Positions 8,467 through 16,816 of a stretch of 64,000 nt of DNA are shown piece after piece; position 1 is the stretch's first letter; the number at the start of each line of letters is the position of its first letter. This stretch comes from an uncultured Clostridia bacterium. GTDB taxonomy: Bacteria; Bacillota; Clostridia; Oscillospirales; Acutalibacteraceae. The stretch covers positions 30,501 to 94,500 of the forward strand of contig CANRIZ010000006.1 in the NCBI GenBank assembly GCA_947630835.1, in the 5' to 3' direction. A model generated the notes under the pieces. The model did not search any database and was not told the DNA's origin. It was given only the letters and a program-made list of their open reading frames with translations. Made by a program: the position numbers and the translations under genes.

Positions 8467-9480
8467 ATGAACAAAGGTTTTAAAAAGGTTCTGTCATTGT
8501 TAATGACATTGGCAATGATACTAACAGCTTTGCCCCTTGCAGGGGTTACCGCGTTTGCGGAGGACGAAACTCACACAAGCGGAGATTTTGAGTATACTAT
8601 ACTCGAAGACGGCACGGCGGAGATTACGGGTTATACAGGTAATGCGGAAACGCTTGAAATTCCGTCAGAGCTTGATGAACACGCAGTTACAAGTATAAAT
8701 AGTGCATTTGATTTTTGTGAAAGCTTAACAAGTGTAACTATACCTGACAGCGTTACAAACATAGGTCTTGGCGCATTTGAGGGCTGTACCAACCTAACAA
8801 GTATTATAATACCTGACGGCGTTACAAACATAGGTGTTTGTGCCTTTAGGTATTGTCACAGTTTAACAAGTGTTAATATACCCGACAGTGTCACAAACAT
8901 AGATCATGCTGCATTTGGATTTTGCATAAGTTTAACAAGCGTAATAATTCCCAAAAGCGTTACAAGTATAGGTTGGTTGGCGTTTCATGGTTGTGACAAC
9001 TTAACCGACATATATATTTTAAACAAAGATTGTGATTTTTATTTTTACTCCAATCCAATACCGGCAAATGCTACAATACACAGTTACGCCGGCTCTACTG
9101 CCGAAGAATATGCAAATAAACTTGGCAACAAGTTTGCGGTAATTGAAGATGAGCCTGTAAATCAGGGTGATTCGACAAATCCCGATAATCAGGTTAACAC
9201 TGATAACCCTGTAAGTTCCTATAACCCTACAAACCCCGACAATCCGGCAACGCCTGATGTACCAAAAACAAATGGCGACGTTAACTTAGACGGCAAGTTA
9301 TCAACCGTAGATGCAAAATGGATTTTGCAGAACATAGCAAAGTCAAGAGATTTCAGCGACGAGCAATTCAGAGCCGCCGACCTCAACGGCGACGGTAAAT
9401 TATCTGTAGTAGACGTTAAATGGGTACTTCAGATAGTTGCCGGTATGCGTGACGGCAACACTTTGGAATCGGTTAATTAA
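8467..9480 (+). CDS. Secreted leucine-rich-repeat (BspA-type) protein with C-terminal type I dockerin
   Basis: 337 residues. Signal peptide at about 1-31 (basic start, hydrophobic core, AFA cleavage site). Five LRR_5-type repeats of about 23 residues (pattern SLTSVTIPDSVTNIGxxAF) span about 75-185. A Pro/Asn/Asp/Thr linker (about 225-265) leads to a dockerin-like pair of calcium loops, GDVNLDGKLSTVDAKWIL and AADLNGDGKLSVVDVKWVL. Dockerins bind cohesins, so the protein is probably displayed in a cellulosome-like or surface complex; the LRR part suggests adhesion. No cohesin is in the window. ATG with TAGGAGG. Confidence 0.92.
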   Translation: MNKGFKKVLSLLMTLAMILTALPLAGVTAFAEDETHTSGDFEYTILEDGTAEITGYTGNAETLEIPSELDEHAVTSINSAFDFCESLTSVTIPDSVTNIGLGAFEGCTNLTSIIIPDGVTNIGVCAFRYCHSLTSVNIPDSVTNIDHAAFGFCISLTSVIIPKSVTSIGWLAFHGCDNLTDIYILNKDCDFYFYSNPIPANATIHSYAGSTAEEYANKLGNKFAVIEDEPVNQGDSTNPDNQVNTDNPVSSYNPTNPDNPATPDVPKTNGDVNLDGKLSTVDAKWILQNIAKSRDFSDEQFRAADLNGDGKLSVVDVKWVLQIVAGMRDGNTLESVN

Positions 9481-9524
9481 ATATTGCAAAATGTTACGCC
9501 AAACAACAATCAAATGATAAGATT

Positions 9525-9565
9525 AAGCGGTCATACCTCGGAAAACCTCGGTACGGCCGCTTTTA
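9525..9565 (+). terminator. Terminator of the dockerin-protein gene
   Basis: AAGCGG...CCGCTTTTA stem with inner TACC/GGTA pairing. It lies between convergent genes and is more T-rich for the plus strand. Confidence 0.7.
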
Positions 9566-9599
9566 CTTATGCAAAATATTTTGTTTTAAGCCTGATTTT

Positions 9600-11981
9600 T
9601 CAGCTTCTCAGCTTTACGCCGATTTTCTCAAGCGCTTTTATCGCTTTGCCGACAGCCGTATCCGCGTCGTCGTCGGTAAGCGTTCTTTCCGCGGAACGCA
9701 GACTCAGACTGAACGCTACGCTCTTCATTCCCTTTTCCACCTGCGCGCCCTCGTAAACGTCAAACAGCGCTATATTTTCCAGCGTTTTTCCTATTGACGA
9801 GGCTATCATCTTCTCAAGCGATACTACGGGAATCGATTTTTCGCATACAAACGCAAGATCCCTTGTAACTGCGGGGAATTTCGGCAACGCCTTATATACC
9901 TTTTCCGTTTCCCTGTTCTTAAAAAGAACGTCCATGGAAATCTCCGCAATATAGCAGCGCGTTCCTATTGAATAGTTGCCGGCAACGGTCGGGTGAACCT
10001 CGCCCAAAAGCGCAATCTGCTCTGCGTTTACCGAAATTTTTGCGCTCCTGCCCGGGTGCATATACGGGCAATCCGTTACCCTTTCAATCTCGAACTTCTT
10101 AATTCCTGTATTTGAAAGCAAATTTTCAACTATTCCCTTTAAAGTGAAATAGTTATGCTCGCTTCCGTAAAGCCCTATCATTACCTTTTCGGGTTCGTCG
10201 GGCAATTCTTCATCGCCGTTTGAAATATAAACAGGTCCTATCTCGTAAAGTCCCGCCGAGGAATTTCTGTTGTTGTAATTTCTTGAAAGGGTCTGTAACA
10301 TAGAGGGTACTGCGGTTGTTCTCATAACAGAGGTGTCTTCACCGAGAGGGTTGGAAATTTTTACGCAATTTCTAAGCCCGCTGTCCTCGGGAAGCATTAT
10401 TTTATCAAATTCCTTGGGGCTTATAAAGGTATAAGTGCAAATTTCTGAAAGTCCCTGGGCTATGAGTATATCGTTTACCTTATTTTCAAGTATCTGAAAA
10501 TCGCTGTATCTTCCGTCCGCAACGCCCGAAAGCGCTCTGTCGGGTATTTTGTCGTAGCCGTAAAACCTTGCTATCTCCTCGGAAATATCCGCCTGATGCT
10601 CTATATCGTTCCTGAACGACGGCGCAATAACGGTACCGTCCTCTACCTCAAAGCCGAGCTTTTCAAGTATTTTTTTCTGCTCCTGCGCGGGTAAATCAAT
10701 GCCGATAAAGTTATTAACCCAGTCCGGCTCAAACGGAAGCGTAACGGGGGTTTTGCTGCTGTAGTCGCAATCGACAACGCCGCCCACAACGTCGCCCGCG
10801 TCAAGCATTTCCACAAGCTGAAGCGCCCTTGTAAGCGAACGAAGGCAGCCGGTGGCGTCAAGCTCCTTTTCATATCTTGCGGAAGCCTCGGTTCTCATTG
10901 AAAGGGCTTTCGCCGTACGTCTTACGGAAACGCCGTTAAACATAGCGGATTCAAAAACTATGGTGGTTGTATCGTCCATAATTCCCGAATACTCGCCGCC
11001 CATAACTCCGGCAACCGCGACAGGCTTGTTTTCATCGGCAATAACGAGCATTTCCGAGGTCAAATTCCTCTCAAGCCCGTCAAGAGTGGTTATGGTTTCG
11101 CCGTCCTTTGCCCTTCTTACGATTACCTTATTGCCGTCAAGGTATCTAAGGTCAAACGCATGCATGGGCTGACCGAGCTCAAGCATTACGAAGTTAGTAA
11201 TATCGACTATATTGTTTATGGGTCTGACTCCGCAGGCGCGCAGTCTTTCTCTCATCCATCTCGGCGAAGGCTTGATTCTGACGTTCTCAACCACCGCTCC
11301 GGCATATCTGTAACAGAGGTCGGAATCCTTAATTTCGACCGAAAGAAAATCCTTTACGTCGCCGTGAGTGTTCTTAACGCATATCTCGGGCATTTTAAGC
11401 TCTGCGCCGAAGGTTGCCGCCGCCTCGCGCGCAAGCCCGGTTATTGAAAGGCAATCCGCGCGGTTTGAAGTGATTTCAAACTCGGTAATTACGTCGTTAA
11501 GACCTATAGCCTCATGAATATCCTTGCCGAGCGTTAAATCGCAGTCGTCGCCGAGTACAAAAATTCCGTCCTCTATGGCATAGGGGAAATCGTGAGCCGT
11601 CAAGCCGAGCTCGCCCAAAGAGCAGAGCATACCGTTTGATTCAAGCCCTCTTAATTTGCCCTTTTTAATATGCTGACCGCCCGCAACAAAGCTGTTGTCC
11701 AAAGCAACGGGAACAACGTCGCCCGCCTTTAAATTCTGAGCGCCGGTAATTATCTGCAAATCCTCATTCCCGCCGACGTTTACGCGGCAAACCCAAAGAT
11801 GGTCGGAATCGGGATGTCTTTCAAGGGCTTCCACCCTGCCGACAACGACGTTTTTTATTTCCTCGCCCTCGGTTTTATAGGATTCAACCTTTGAACCGGA
11901 AAGCGTCATTTCGTCCGCAAACTGTTTATCGCTTACATTGAGCTTTACATAATCGGACAGCCATTTTTTAGATAAATTCAT
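9600..11981 (-). CDS. pheT: Phenylalanyl-tRNA synthetase beta subunit
   Basis: 793 residues, normal for bacterial PheT. Order: N-terminal tRNA-binding (EMAP-like) domain with VGRVEALERHPDSDHL at about 48-63, B3/B4 editing domain with GMPMHAFD-like text (LGQPMHAFDLRYLDG), B5 domain, catalytic-like core and C-terminal ferredoxin-fold anticodon domain (KFPAVTRDLAFVCE). With PheS it forms the (alpha beta)2 enzyme charging tRNA-Phe. ATG at 11981 with AAGGAGG, 12 bases after pheS: one operon. Confidence 0.98.
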   Translation of the reverse strand: MNLSKKWLSDYVKLNVSDKQFADEMTLSGSKVESYKTEGEEIKNVVVGRVEALERHPDSDHLWVCRVNVGGNEDLQIITGAQNLKAGDVVPVALDNSFVAGGQHIKKGKLRGLESNGMLCSLGELGLTAHDFPYAIEDGIFVLGDDCDLTLGKDIHEAIGLNDVITEFEITSNRADCLSITGLAREAAATFGAELKMPEICVKNTHGDVKDFLSVEIKDSDLCYRYAGAVVENVRIKPSPRWMRERLRACGVRPINNIVDITNFVMLELGQPMHAFDLRYLDGNKVIVRRAKDGETITTLDGLERNLTSEMLVIADENKPVAVAGVMGGEYSGIMDDTTTIVFESAMFNGVSVRRTAKALSMRTEASARYEKELDATGCLRSLTRALQLVEMLDAGDVVGGVVDCDYSSKTPVTLPFEPDWVNNFIGIDLPAQEQKKILEKLGFEVEDGTVIAPSFRNDIEHQADISEEIARFYGYDKIPDRALSGVADGRYSDFQILENKVNDILIAQGLSEICTYTFISPKEFDKIMLPEDSGLRNCVKISNPLGEDTSVMRTTAVPSMLQTLSRNYNNRNSSAGLYEIGPVYISNGDEELPDEPEKVMIGLYGSEHNYFTLKGIVENLLSNTGIKKFEIERVTDCPYMHPGRSAKISVNAEQIALLGEVHPTVAGNYSIGTRCYIAEISMDVLFKNRETEKVYKALPKFPAVTRDLAFVCEKSIPVVSLEKMIASSIGKTLENIALFDVYEGAQVEKGMKSVAFSLSLRSAERTLTDDDADTAVGKAIKALEKIGVKLRS

Positions 11982-11993
11982 CTGCGCACCTCC

Positions 11994-13016
11994 TTAAAAC
12001 TGACCCAAGAAACGCATATCGTTTTCAAAAAGCAAACGCATGTCTTCTATATTAAACCTGAACATTGTGAGCCTTTCAAGCCCTATGCCGAAAGCGTAGC
12101 CCGAATATTTTTCCGAATCCACTCCGCCGTTTTGCAAAACCTTGGGATGAACCATACCGCCGCCGAGGATTTCCACCCAACCCTCGCCCTTGCACATCGG
12201 GCAGCCCTTGCCGCCGCATTTAAAGCAGGTTACGTCCATTTCGCACGAAGGCTCGGTGAACGGGAAATGGTGCGGTCTTAATCTTATCTCCGTATTTTCG
12301 CCGTAAAGACGTTTTGCAAACTGCATAAGGTTGCCTTTAAGGTCGCCCATTGTAATGCCCTCGTCAACTACAAGCCCCTCAATCTGATGGAAGTAGGGCG
12401 AGTGCGTTGCGTCCACGGCGTCCGAACGGTAAACTCTGCCGGGAGCTATTACCCTGATAGGCGGCTTCTGCTTTTCCATAACCCTTATCTGAACGGGTGA
12501 AGTTTGGGTTCTTAAAAGCATTTTATCGGTAATATAAAATGTGTCCTGAGTATCTCTTGCGGGATGGTCGGGCGGAAGATTGAGCGCCTCGAAATTGTAA
12601 TAATCCCACTCGACCTCCGGCCCGGAGGCAATCTTGAAGCCCATACCTATAAATATATCCTTAACCTCGTCAAGGACTATGGAGAGCGGGTGCTTATGAC
12701 CCAGCGGCTGAGCCTTACCGGGGAGAGTAACGTCCACGGTTTCGGCAGCCAATTTAAGCTCCTGTTCCTTTTCTTTAAGCTCGGCGGCCTTGCCCTTGAG
12801 CATTTCCTCGATATTCTGCCTTACCTCGTTGGCAAGCTGACCCATTTTGGGCCTTTCCTCTGCGGTAAGCGTACCCATCTGCTTGAGTATCGCGGTAAGC
12901 TCGCCCTTTTTGCCCAAGACCTGTACTCTGAAATTTTCAAGCTCCTGAATACTTGAAAGCTTCGTCAATTCGGCCTTAGCGCGCTCGTGGATTTTGTTGA
13001 GCTGTTCTTTCATCAT
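11994..13016 (-). CDS. pheS: Phenylalanyl-tRNA synthetase alpha subunit
   Basis: About 340 residues. N-terminal coiled coil (about 1-90), then the class II catalytic core with [34 protein letters not shown], and motif 3 [12 protein letters not shown]. The [16 protein letters not shown] knuckle is usual in Firmicutes PheS. Three in-frame ATGs open the gene (13022, 13016, 13013); AAAGG abuts the first, so the second or third is better spaced and 13016 is given. Controlled by the Phe T-box upstream. Confidence 0.97.
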   Translation of the reverse strand: MMKEQLNKIHERAKAELTKLSSIQELENFRVQVLGKKGELTAILKQMGTLTAEERPKMGQLANEVRQNIEEMLKGKAAELKEKEQELKLAAETVDVTLPGKAQPLGHKHPLSIVLDEVKDIFIGMGFKIASGPEVEWDYYNFEALNLPPDHPARDTQDTFYITDKMLLRTQTSPVQIRVMEKQKPPIRVIAPGRVYRSDAVDATHSPYFHQIEGLVVDEGITMGDLKGNLMQFAKRLYGENTEIRLRPHHFPFTEPSCEMDVTCFKCGGKGCPMCKGEGWVEILGGGMVHPKVLQNGGVDSEKYSGYAFGIGLERLTMFRFNIEDMRLLFENDMRFLGQF

Positions 13017-13054
13017 CTTCATCCTTTCAACAGTTTAATAAAAACTTACAAAAC

Positions 13055-13082
13055 AAAAACCCCGTCCTAAAAGGGACGGAGT
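13055..13082 (-). terminator. Attenuator terminator of the Phe T-box
   Basis: Minus-strand CTCCGTCCC / GGGACGGGG-type hairpin (CCGTCCCTTTTAGGACGG) followed by five Ts, between the T-box core and pheS. Confidence 0.85.
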
Positions 13083-13295
13083 AAAATTCCGCTATACCAC
13101 CCGATTAAAAAGAACCGACATTCCCTGCCCTGTAACGGAGGCGCCGTTACGGCCTACTTTGTTTCAGCCGTACCACTCCAAAGCGAAAATTCAAAACGAG
13201 GCGATATTAAATGCGCTCTCAGCCCGCGGCACATTCTCTCTTAAATACGCAAGCCCCGATTTTACTAAACTTTTTCATTGTGTTTTCGGATTAAT
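13055..13295 (-). promoter_or_regulatory. T-box riboswitch for phenylalanine (pheST leader)
   Basis: Minus-strand T-box core GGGTGGTATAGCGG (13089-13102) followed by a terminator and pheST. Stem I begins with AGAGAGAATGTG, and a UUC triplet (13185-13187) sits in a position suitable for the specifier, matching Phe. Uncharged tRNA-Phe should raise pheST transcription. Confidence 0.9.
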
Positions 13296-13306
13296 ATTGT
13301 ATAAAT

Positions 13307-13334
13307 AGTATAGCATAAAATAATTTTTTTGCAA
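13307..13334 (-). promoter_or_regulatory. Promoter of the Phe T-box transcript
   Basis: Minus-strand TTGCAA (13329-13334), 16-nt spacer, TATACT (13307-13312). Transcription would start near 13300, at the 5' end of stem I. Confidence 0.65.
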
Positions 13335-13460
13335 GAAAAATTTTTAAAGCCGCTTACTTTCCGAATTTATGAAAACTTTATAATAAAATTATGCGTATTA
13401 CTTGAAATAATTTGTCAAATAGTTTAAAATGATAATAATATATAGTTTAAGAGGTGCGAT

Positions 13461-14294
13461 ATGAATAAGAACTGGATGGATGGCAAAACCGTTATCATTA
13501 CCGGCGCTTCGGGCGGTATGGGTAAAGGCGTGGCGGAAAAGCTTATCAAAGAACACGGCTGTACGGTTATCGGTATTGCAAGAAGCGAAGAAAAAATGAA
13601 AAAGGTAGTTGCCGAATTGGGCGATTACAAGGACAAATTCACCTACAAGCTTTTTGACGTTTCGATTGAAAAGAACTGGCTTGAATTTGCCGATTATCTA
13701 AAGGAAAACTCGATTAAGCCCGATATTCTGATTAACAACGCCGGCATTTTGCCCAAGTTTGACAGGTTTCAAAATTACACCGTCGAATACATAGAAAAGG
13801 CTATGAACATAAACTTCTATTCGGCGGTTTATTCGATACATACCCTCCTGCCCCTTCTGCTTGAGTCGCCTTCGCCGGCAATTATAAACGTTGATTCCTC
13901 GGCGGCGCTTATGACTCTTGCGGGCACGTCGGTTTACTCGGCTTCAAAGGCGGCTCTCAAATCCCTTTCCGAGGCTCTCAGGGAGGAATTGAGAGGCAAG
14001 TGCTACGTCGGCATAGTTTGCCCCGGCTTTACGAAAACCGATATTTTCAGGGATCAGAGCGCTTCGGACGCAAAGGGTCAAAAAATGCTCAATATGGTAA
14101 GCACCTCGTGCGAGCGTATGGTTAAGATGATTATGAACGACATCAAAACCAAAAAGCCCCTTGGCGTTCACGGCTTCGACGCCGCGTTTATGAACTATTT
14201 TGGAAGAATACTTCCGGTTCAGGGCGGCAGGCTTTTCTCCGCGGTTATGAAGGCGTCCAAGATGCCGTTGTTTGACCCCGTATTTAAAGATTAA
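13461..14294 (+). CDS. SDR-family oxidoreductase
   Basis: 277-residue classical short-chain dehydrogenase/reductase. NAD(P)-binding TGASGGMG at about 14-21, NNAG at about 91-94, a catalytic Ser in INVDSSAAL and Y-S-A-S-K as the active-site YxxxK, then PG in CPGFTKTD. The chain is about 30 residues longer than the 250-residue core, with a C-terminal tail ending MPLFDPVFKD. Substrate unknown. ATG with GAGGTG. It lies 51 bases before a second Rossmann-fold enzyme, and the two may act on the same compound. Confidence 0.88.
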   Translation: MNKNWMDGKTVIITGASGGMGKGVAEKLIKEHGCTVIGIARSEEKMKKVVAELGDYKDKFTYKLFDVSIEKNWLEFADYLKENSIKPDILINNAGILPKFDRFQNYTVEYIEKAMNINFYSAVYSIHTLLPLLLESPSPAIINVDSSAALMTLAGTSVYSASKAALKSLSEALREELRGKCYVGIVCPGFTKTDIFRDQSASDAKGQKMLNMVSTSCERMVKMIMNDIKTKKPLGVHGFDAAFMNYFGRILPVQGGRLFSAVMKASKMPLFDPVFKD

Positions 14295-14345
14295 TCGGGA
14301 ATTTTGGGATTTTATCCCTTTTAAATAATTTTTTGGAGGTTTACC

Positions 14346-15371
14346 ATGAAAGTATTTATGATTGGCGGCACAGGTCTTCTCGGCTGCGAAGCCGCCACAA
14401 CTCTTATCAAAAGAGGCCATCAGGTAAAAAGCGTTGCTCTGCCTCCCCTTCCGGAGGGCGCTCCCATTCCCAAGGAAATGGAAATCATCTTCGGCGACAT
14501 CAACAAGAAAACCGACGATGAAATTGAAGCTATGCTTGAGGGCAGCGACGTTTTCATCTTTGCCGCCGGCGTTGACGAGAGAGTTGAATTCCCTGCGCCC
14601 GTTATGGACTATTACTACAAGTTCAACATCGCTCCGCTTGAAAGAATTTTCCCGCTTTGCAAAAAGGCGGGCGTGAAGAGAGCTGTTGTTCTCGGTTCTT
14701 ACTTTGCTTATCTTAACAAAATAAAGCCCGAAATGAAGCTTACCGAAAGAAATCCCTATATGAAATCCCGTATGGACCAGGAAAAGGTTTGCGAGGACGC
14801 CTGCGACGAAAATTTCTCCGCCTGCGTGCTTGAGCTTCCCTATATTTTCGGTACTCAGCCCGGCAGAAAGCCCGTTTGGACGGTTCTTATCGAGCAGATT
14901 GAGTTTATGGACAAATGGCCCTGCACCATGTATCCCAAGGGAGGTACCGCAATGCTCACCTGCCGTCAGGTAGGTCAGGTTATAGCCGGCGCCGCCGAGA
15001 ACAAGGCGGGCAAAACAGGCTTCGAGGCTATACCGATAGGTATGTATAATATGAAGTGGCCCGAATTCCTCGACATAGTATTTGACGCAAGAGGAATGCA
15101 CGGCAGAAAGATACTTACCGTTGCGCCCTGGATGATGAGAATAGGCATGGGCAAAGTTGTTAAGGACTATAAAAAGAGGGGCATTGACTCGGGTATGGAC
15201 CCCATGCAGCTTCCCGATATTATGGACTACGACCTCTTTATCGACAAAAAATACTGCCTTGAGCTCGGCGTTGAAGAGGACGATATTAAGGCCGCAATTA
15301 CAGACTCGATAAAGGTTTCCCAGGCGGCGTTCGACGGAAAAGTTAAGCTCCTGGAAATGAAGGGCGAATAA
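14346..15371 (+). CDS. NAD-dependent epimerase/dehydratase family (extended SDR)
   Basis: 341 residues. N-terminal Rossmann signature GGTGLLG (about 7-13) and a sugar-epimerase-like core with VLGSYFAY and NPYMKSR. At the place of the catalytic YxxxK the sequence reads Y-M-K-S-R, so the usual Lys is Arg and ordinary epimerase chemistry is uncertain. The C-terminal half is distinctive (VAPWMMRIGMGK; MDPMQLPDIMDYD). TTTGGAGG precedes the ATG. Probably co-transcribed with the SDR gene and ended by the terminator at 15395. Substrate unknown. Confidence 0.8.
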   Translation: MKVFMIGGTGLLGCEAATTLIKRGHQVKSVALPPLPEGAPIPKEMEIIFGDINKKTDDEIEAMLEGSDVFIFAAGVDERVEFPAPVMDYYYKFNIAPLERIFPLCKKAGVKRAVVLGSYFAYLNKIKPEMKLTERNPYMKSRMDQEKVCEDACDENFSACVLELPYIFGTQPGRKPVWTVLIEQIEFMDKWPCTMYPKGGTAMLTCRQVGQVIAGAAENKAGKTGFEAIPIGMYNMKWPEFLDIVFDARGMHGRKILTVAPWMMRIGMGKVVKDYKKRGIDSGMDPMQLPDIMDYDLFIDKKYCLELGVEEDDIKAAITDSIKVSQAAFDGKVKLLEMKGE

Positions 15372-15394
15372 TAAGCCTATACGGTAAATTACAT

Positions 15395-15427
15395 AAACGG
15401 ACGGTCTTAGGGCTGTCCGTTTTTTTG
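15395..15427 (+). terminator. Terminator of the SDR pair
   Basis: ACGGAC / GTCCGT stem with additional inner pairs and a run of six to seven Ts. Confidence 0.85.
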
Positions 15428-15452
15428 CTTTAAAAATTTTTCAAAATATGTA

Positions 15453-15481
15453 TTGACAAATTATTTGCGGTAAGCTATTAT
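15453..15481 (+). promoter_or_regulatory. Promoter of the GntR-ABC operon
   Basis: TTGACA (15453-15458), 17-nt spacer, TATTAT (15476-15481). Confidence 0.8.
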
Positions 15482-15483
15482 AT

Positions 15484-15510
15484 AACTGTGCTAATTGTAA
15501 TATCACAGTT
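15484..15510 (+). promoter_or_regulatory. Candidate operator of the GntR regulator
   Basis: Seven-base perfect inverted repeat AACTGTG (15484-15490) / CACAGTT (15504-15510) placed at the expected transcription start, just after the -10 box. Autoregulation by the GntR protein encoded next is the simplest reading (inference). Confidence 0.5.
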
Positions 15511-15546
15511 GTCACAGAAAGTGCAGCTTAAAAAGGAGGTGCCGTT

Positions 15547-15924
15547 TTGAATATTTTAATTGATTATCACTCAAGAACGCCGATATACGAGCAGATAAAA
15601 AAAGAAATCAAGCTCGCTATAAGCCGCGGCGAGCTTAGGGCTGATGATCAACTCCCCTCTTTAAGGCAGCTGTCTGCACAGCTTTCAATAAATATCAACA
15701 CTTTAAAGAGGGCTCTCTCGGAGCTTGAAAGCGAAGGGATAACTTATTCAATAGCCGGAAAGGGCATATTCGTATCAAACGATAACTCTGCCCGAGATTT
15801 CTGCAAGGACGTTTTTGAAGAAATATCCAACTGTGTTAAATCTGCAAAGGCAATGGGCGCAAAAGAAGAACAAATAATCGAGCTTATTGAAAAAATCTAT
15901 AAAGGAGATGAAAAAGGTGATTGA
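15547..15924 (+). CDS. GntR-family transcriptional regulator, YtrA subfamily
   Basis: 125 residues with an N-terminal winged helix (IYEQIKKEIKLAISRGELRADDQLPSLRQLS; recognition helix near ININTLKRALSELE) and only a short helical C-terminal dimerisation part. This is the YtrA layout and has no large ligand domain. The start is TTG with AAGGAGG. Such regulators usually repress the ABC transporter genes that follow, often induced by cell-envelope stress or antibiotics. It overlaps the ATPase gene by about 8 bases. Confidence 0.92.
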   Translation: MNILIDYHSRTPIYEQIKKEIKLAISRGELRADDQLPSLRQLSAQLSININTLKRALSELESEGITYSIAGKGIFVSNDNSARDFCKDVFEEISNCVKSAKAMGAKEEQIIELIEKIYKGDEKGD

Positions 15925-16816
15925 ATTTAACAACGTAACAAAAAAATTTGACGACTTTGTTGCGGTTGAAAATATTACTTTTAAGGTTGAGCCCGCCTCA
16001 ATTTACGGTCTTATAGGCTACAACGGCGCAGGTAAAACCACCCTGCTCAAAACAGCCGCCGGAATTTACAAGGCGGACGAGGGCGACATACTTATGGGCG
16101 GTCAATATGTTTTTGACAACGACGACATAAGAAAGGATATGTTCTATATTCCCGACGACCTCTACTTCCCCATGAGCGCAACGCCGAAATCCATGGCCAA
16201 GTTTTACTCGGACTACTATCCGAATTTCAGCTTCAAGACCTTTGAAAATCTGCTGGAGGTATTCGGGCTTGAACGTAAAAAGAGAATAAGGGGATTTTCA
16301 AAGGGTATGCAAAGGCAGACCGAAATTATTTTGGGACTTTCGGCGCATCCGAAATACCTTTTGCTGGACGAAACCTTTGACGGACTCGACCCTCAGAAAA
16401 AGGAAATAACCAAAAAGCTCTTTATCGAATACATTGCCGAGAACGAAGCGTCGCTTATAATATCTTCGCATAACCTCTCGGAGCTTTCCAACCTCTGCGA
16501 CCATGTGGGGCTTATAAACGGCAAGCGTCTTACAATGGACTGCTCCGTTTACGATATTTCACAGAATTACTCCAAGGTTAGGGTAATTTTCGACCGTGAA
16601 ATAAGCGAAAGCGATTTCAGCCAAATAAAATACAAATCCATCGACATAGACGGCAAGATAGCTATGATTATCTTTGAAGGCGACAGCGAAAGCGAAAAAG
16701 CAAAGCTCAACTCCCTTCGTCCGATAGCTGTTGACGAATATCAGCTTACCATGGAGGAAGTATTCCTTAACGAAATGGAGGATAAAAAATATGACATCAC
16801 TAAGATATTCGAATGA
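15917..16816 (+). CDS. ABC transporter ATP-binding protein (YtrB/BcrA-like)
   Basis: About 299 residues. Walker A GYNGAGKTT (near residue 37), signature variant FSKGMQRQ in place of LSGGQ, Walker B LLLDETFDGLD, H-loop SSH, then a C-terminal regulatory tail typical of exporter ATPases. The GTG at 15917, nine bases after AAAGGAG, gives the normal start VIEFNNV. An ATG at 15908 directly abuts the ribosome site. Its end overlaps the permease start by 26 bases, so the two are coupled. Confidence 0.92.
   Translation: MIEFNNVTKKFDDFVAVENITFKVEPASIYGLIGYNGAGKTTLLKTAAGIYKADEGDILMGGQYVFDNDDIRKDMFYIPDDLYFPMSATPKSMAKFYSDYYPNFSFKTFENLLEVFGLERKKRIRGFSKGMQRQTEIILGLSAHPKYLLLDETFDGLDPQKKEITKKLFIEYIAENEASLIISSHNLSELSNLCDHVGLINGKRLTMDCSVYDISQNYSKVRVIFDREISESDFSQIKYKSIDIDGKIAMIIFEGDSESEKAKLNSLRPIAVDEYQLTMEEVFLNEMEDKKYDITKIFE

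Noticed and set aside
13944..15101. Long minus-strand frame of 385 codons across the two SDR genes
   Set aside because: It is antisense to two well supported genes, has no ribosome site, and its residues (His/Lys/Arg/Leu rich) show no family pattern.
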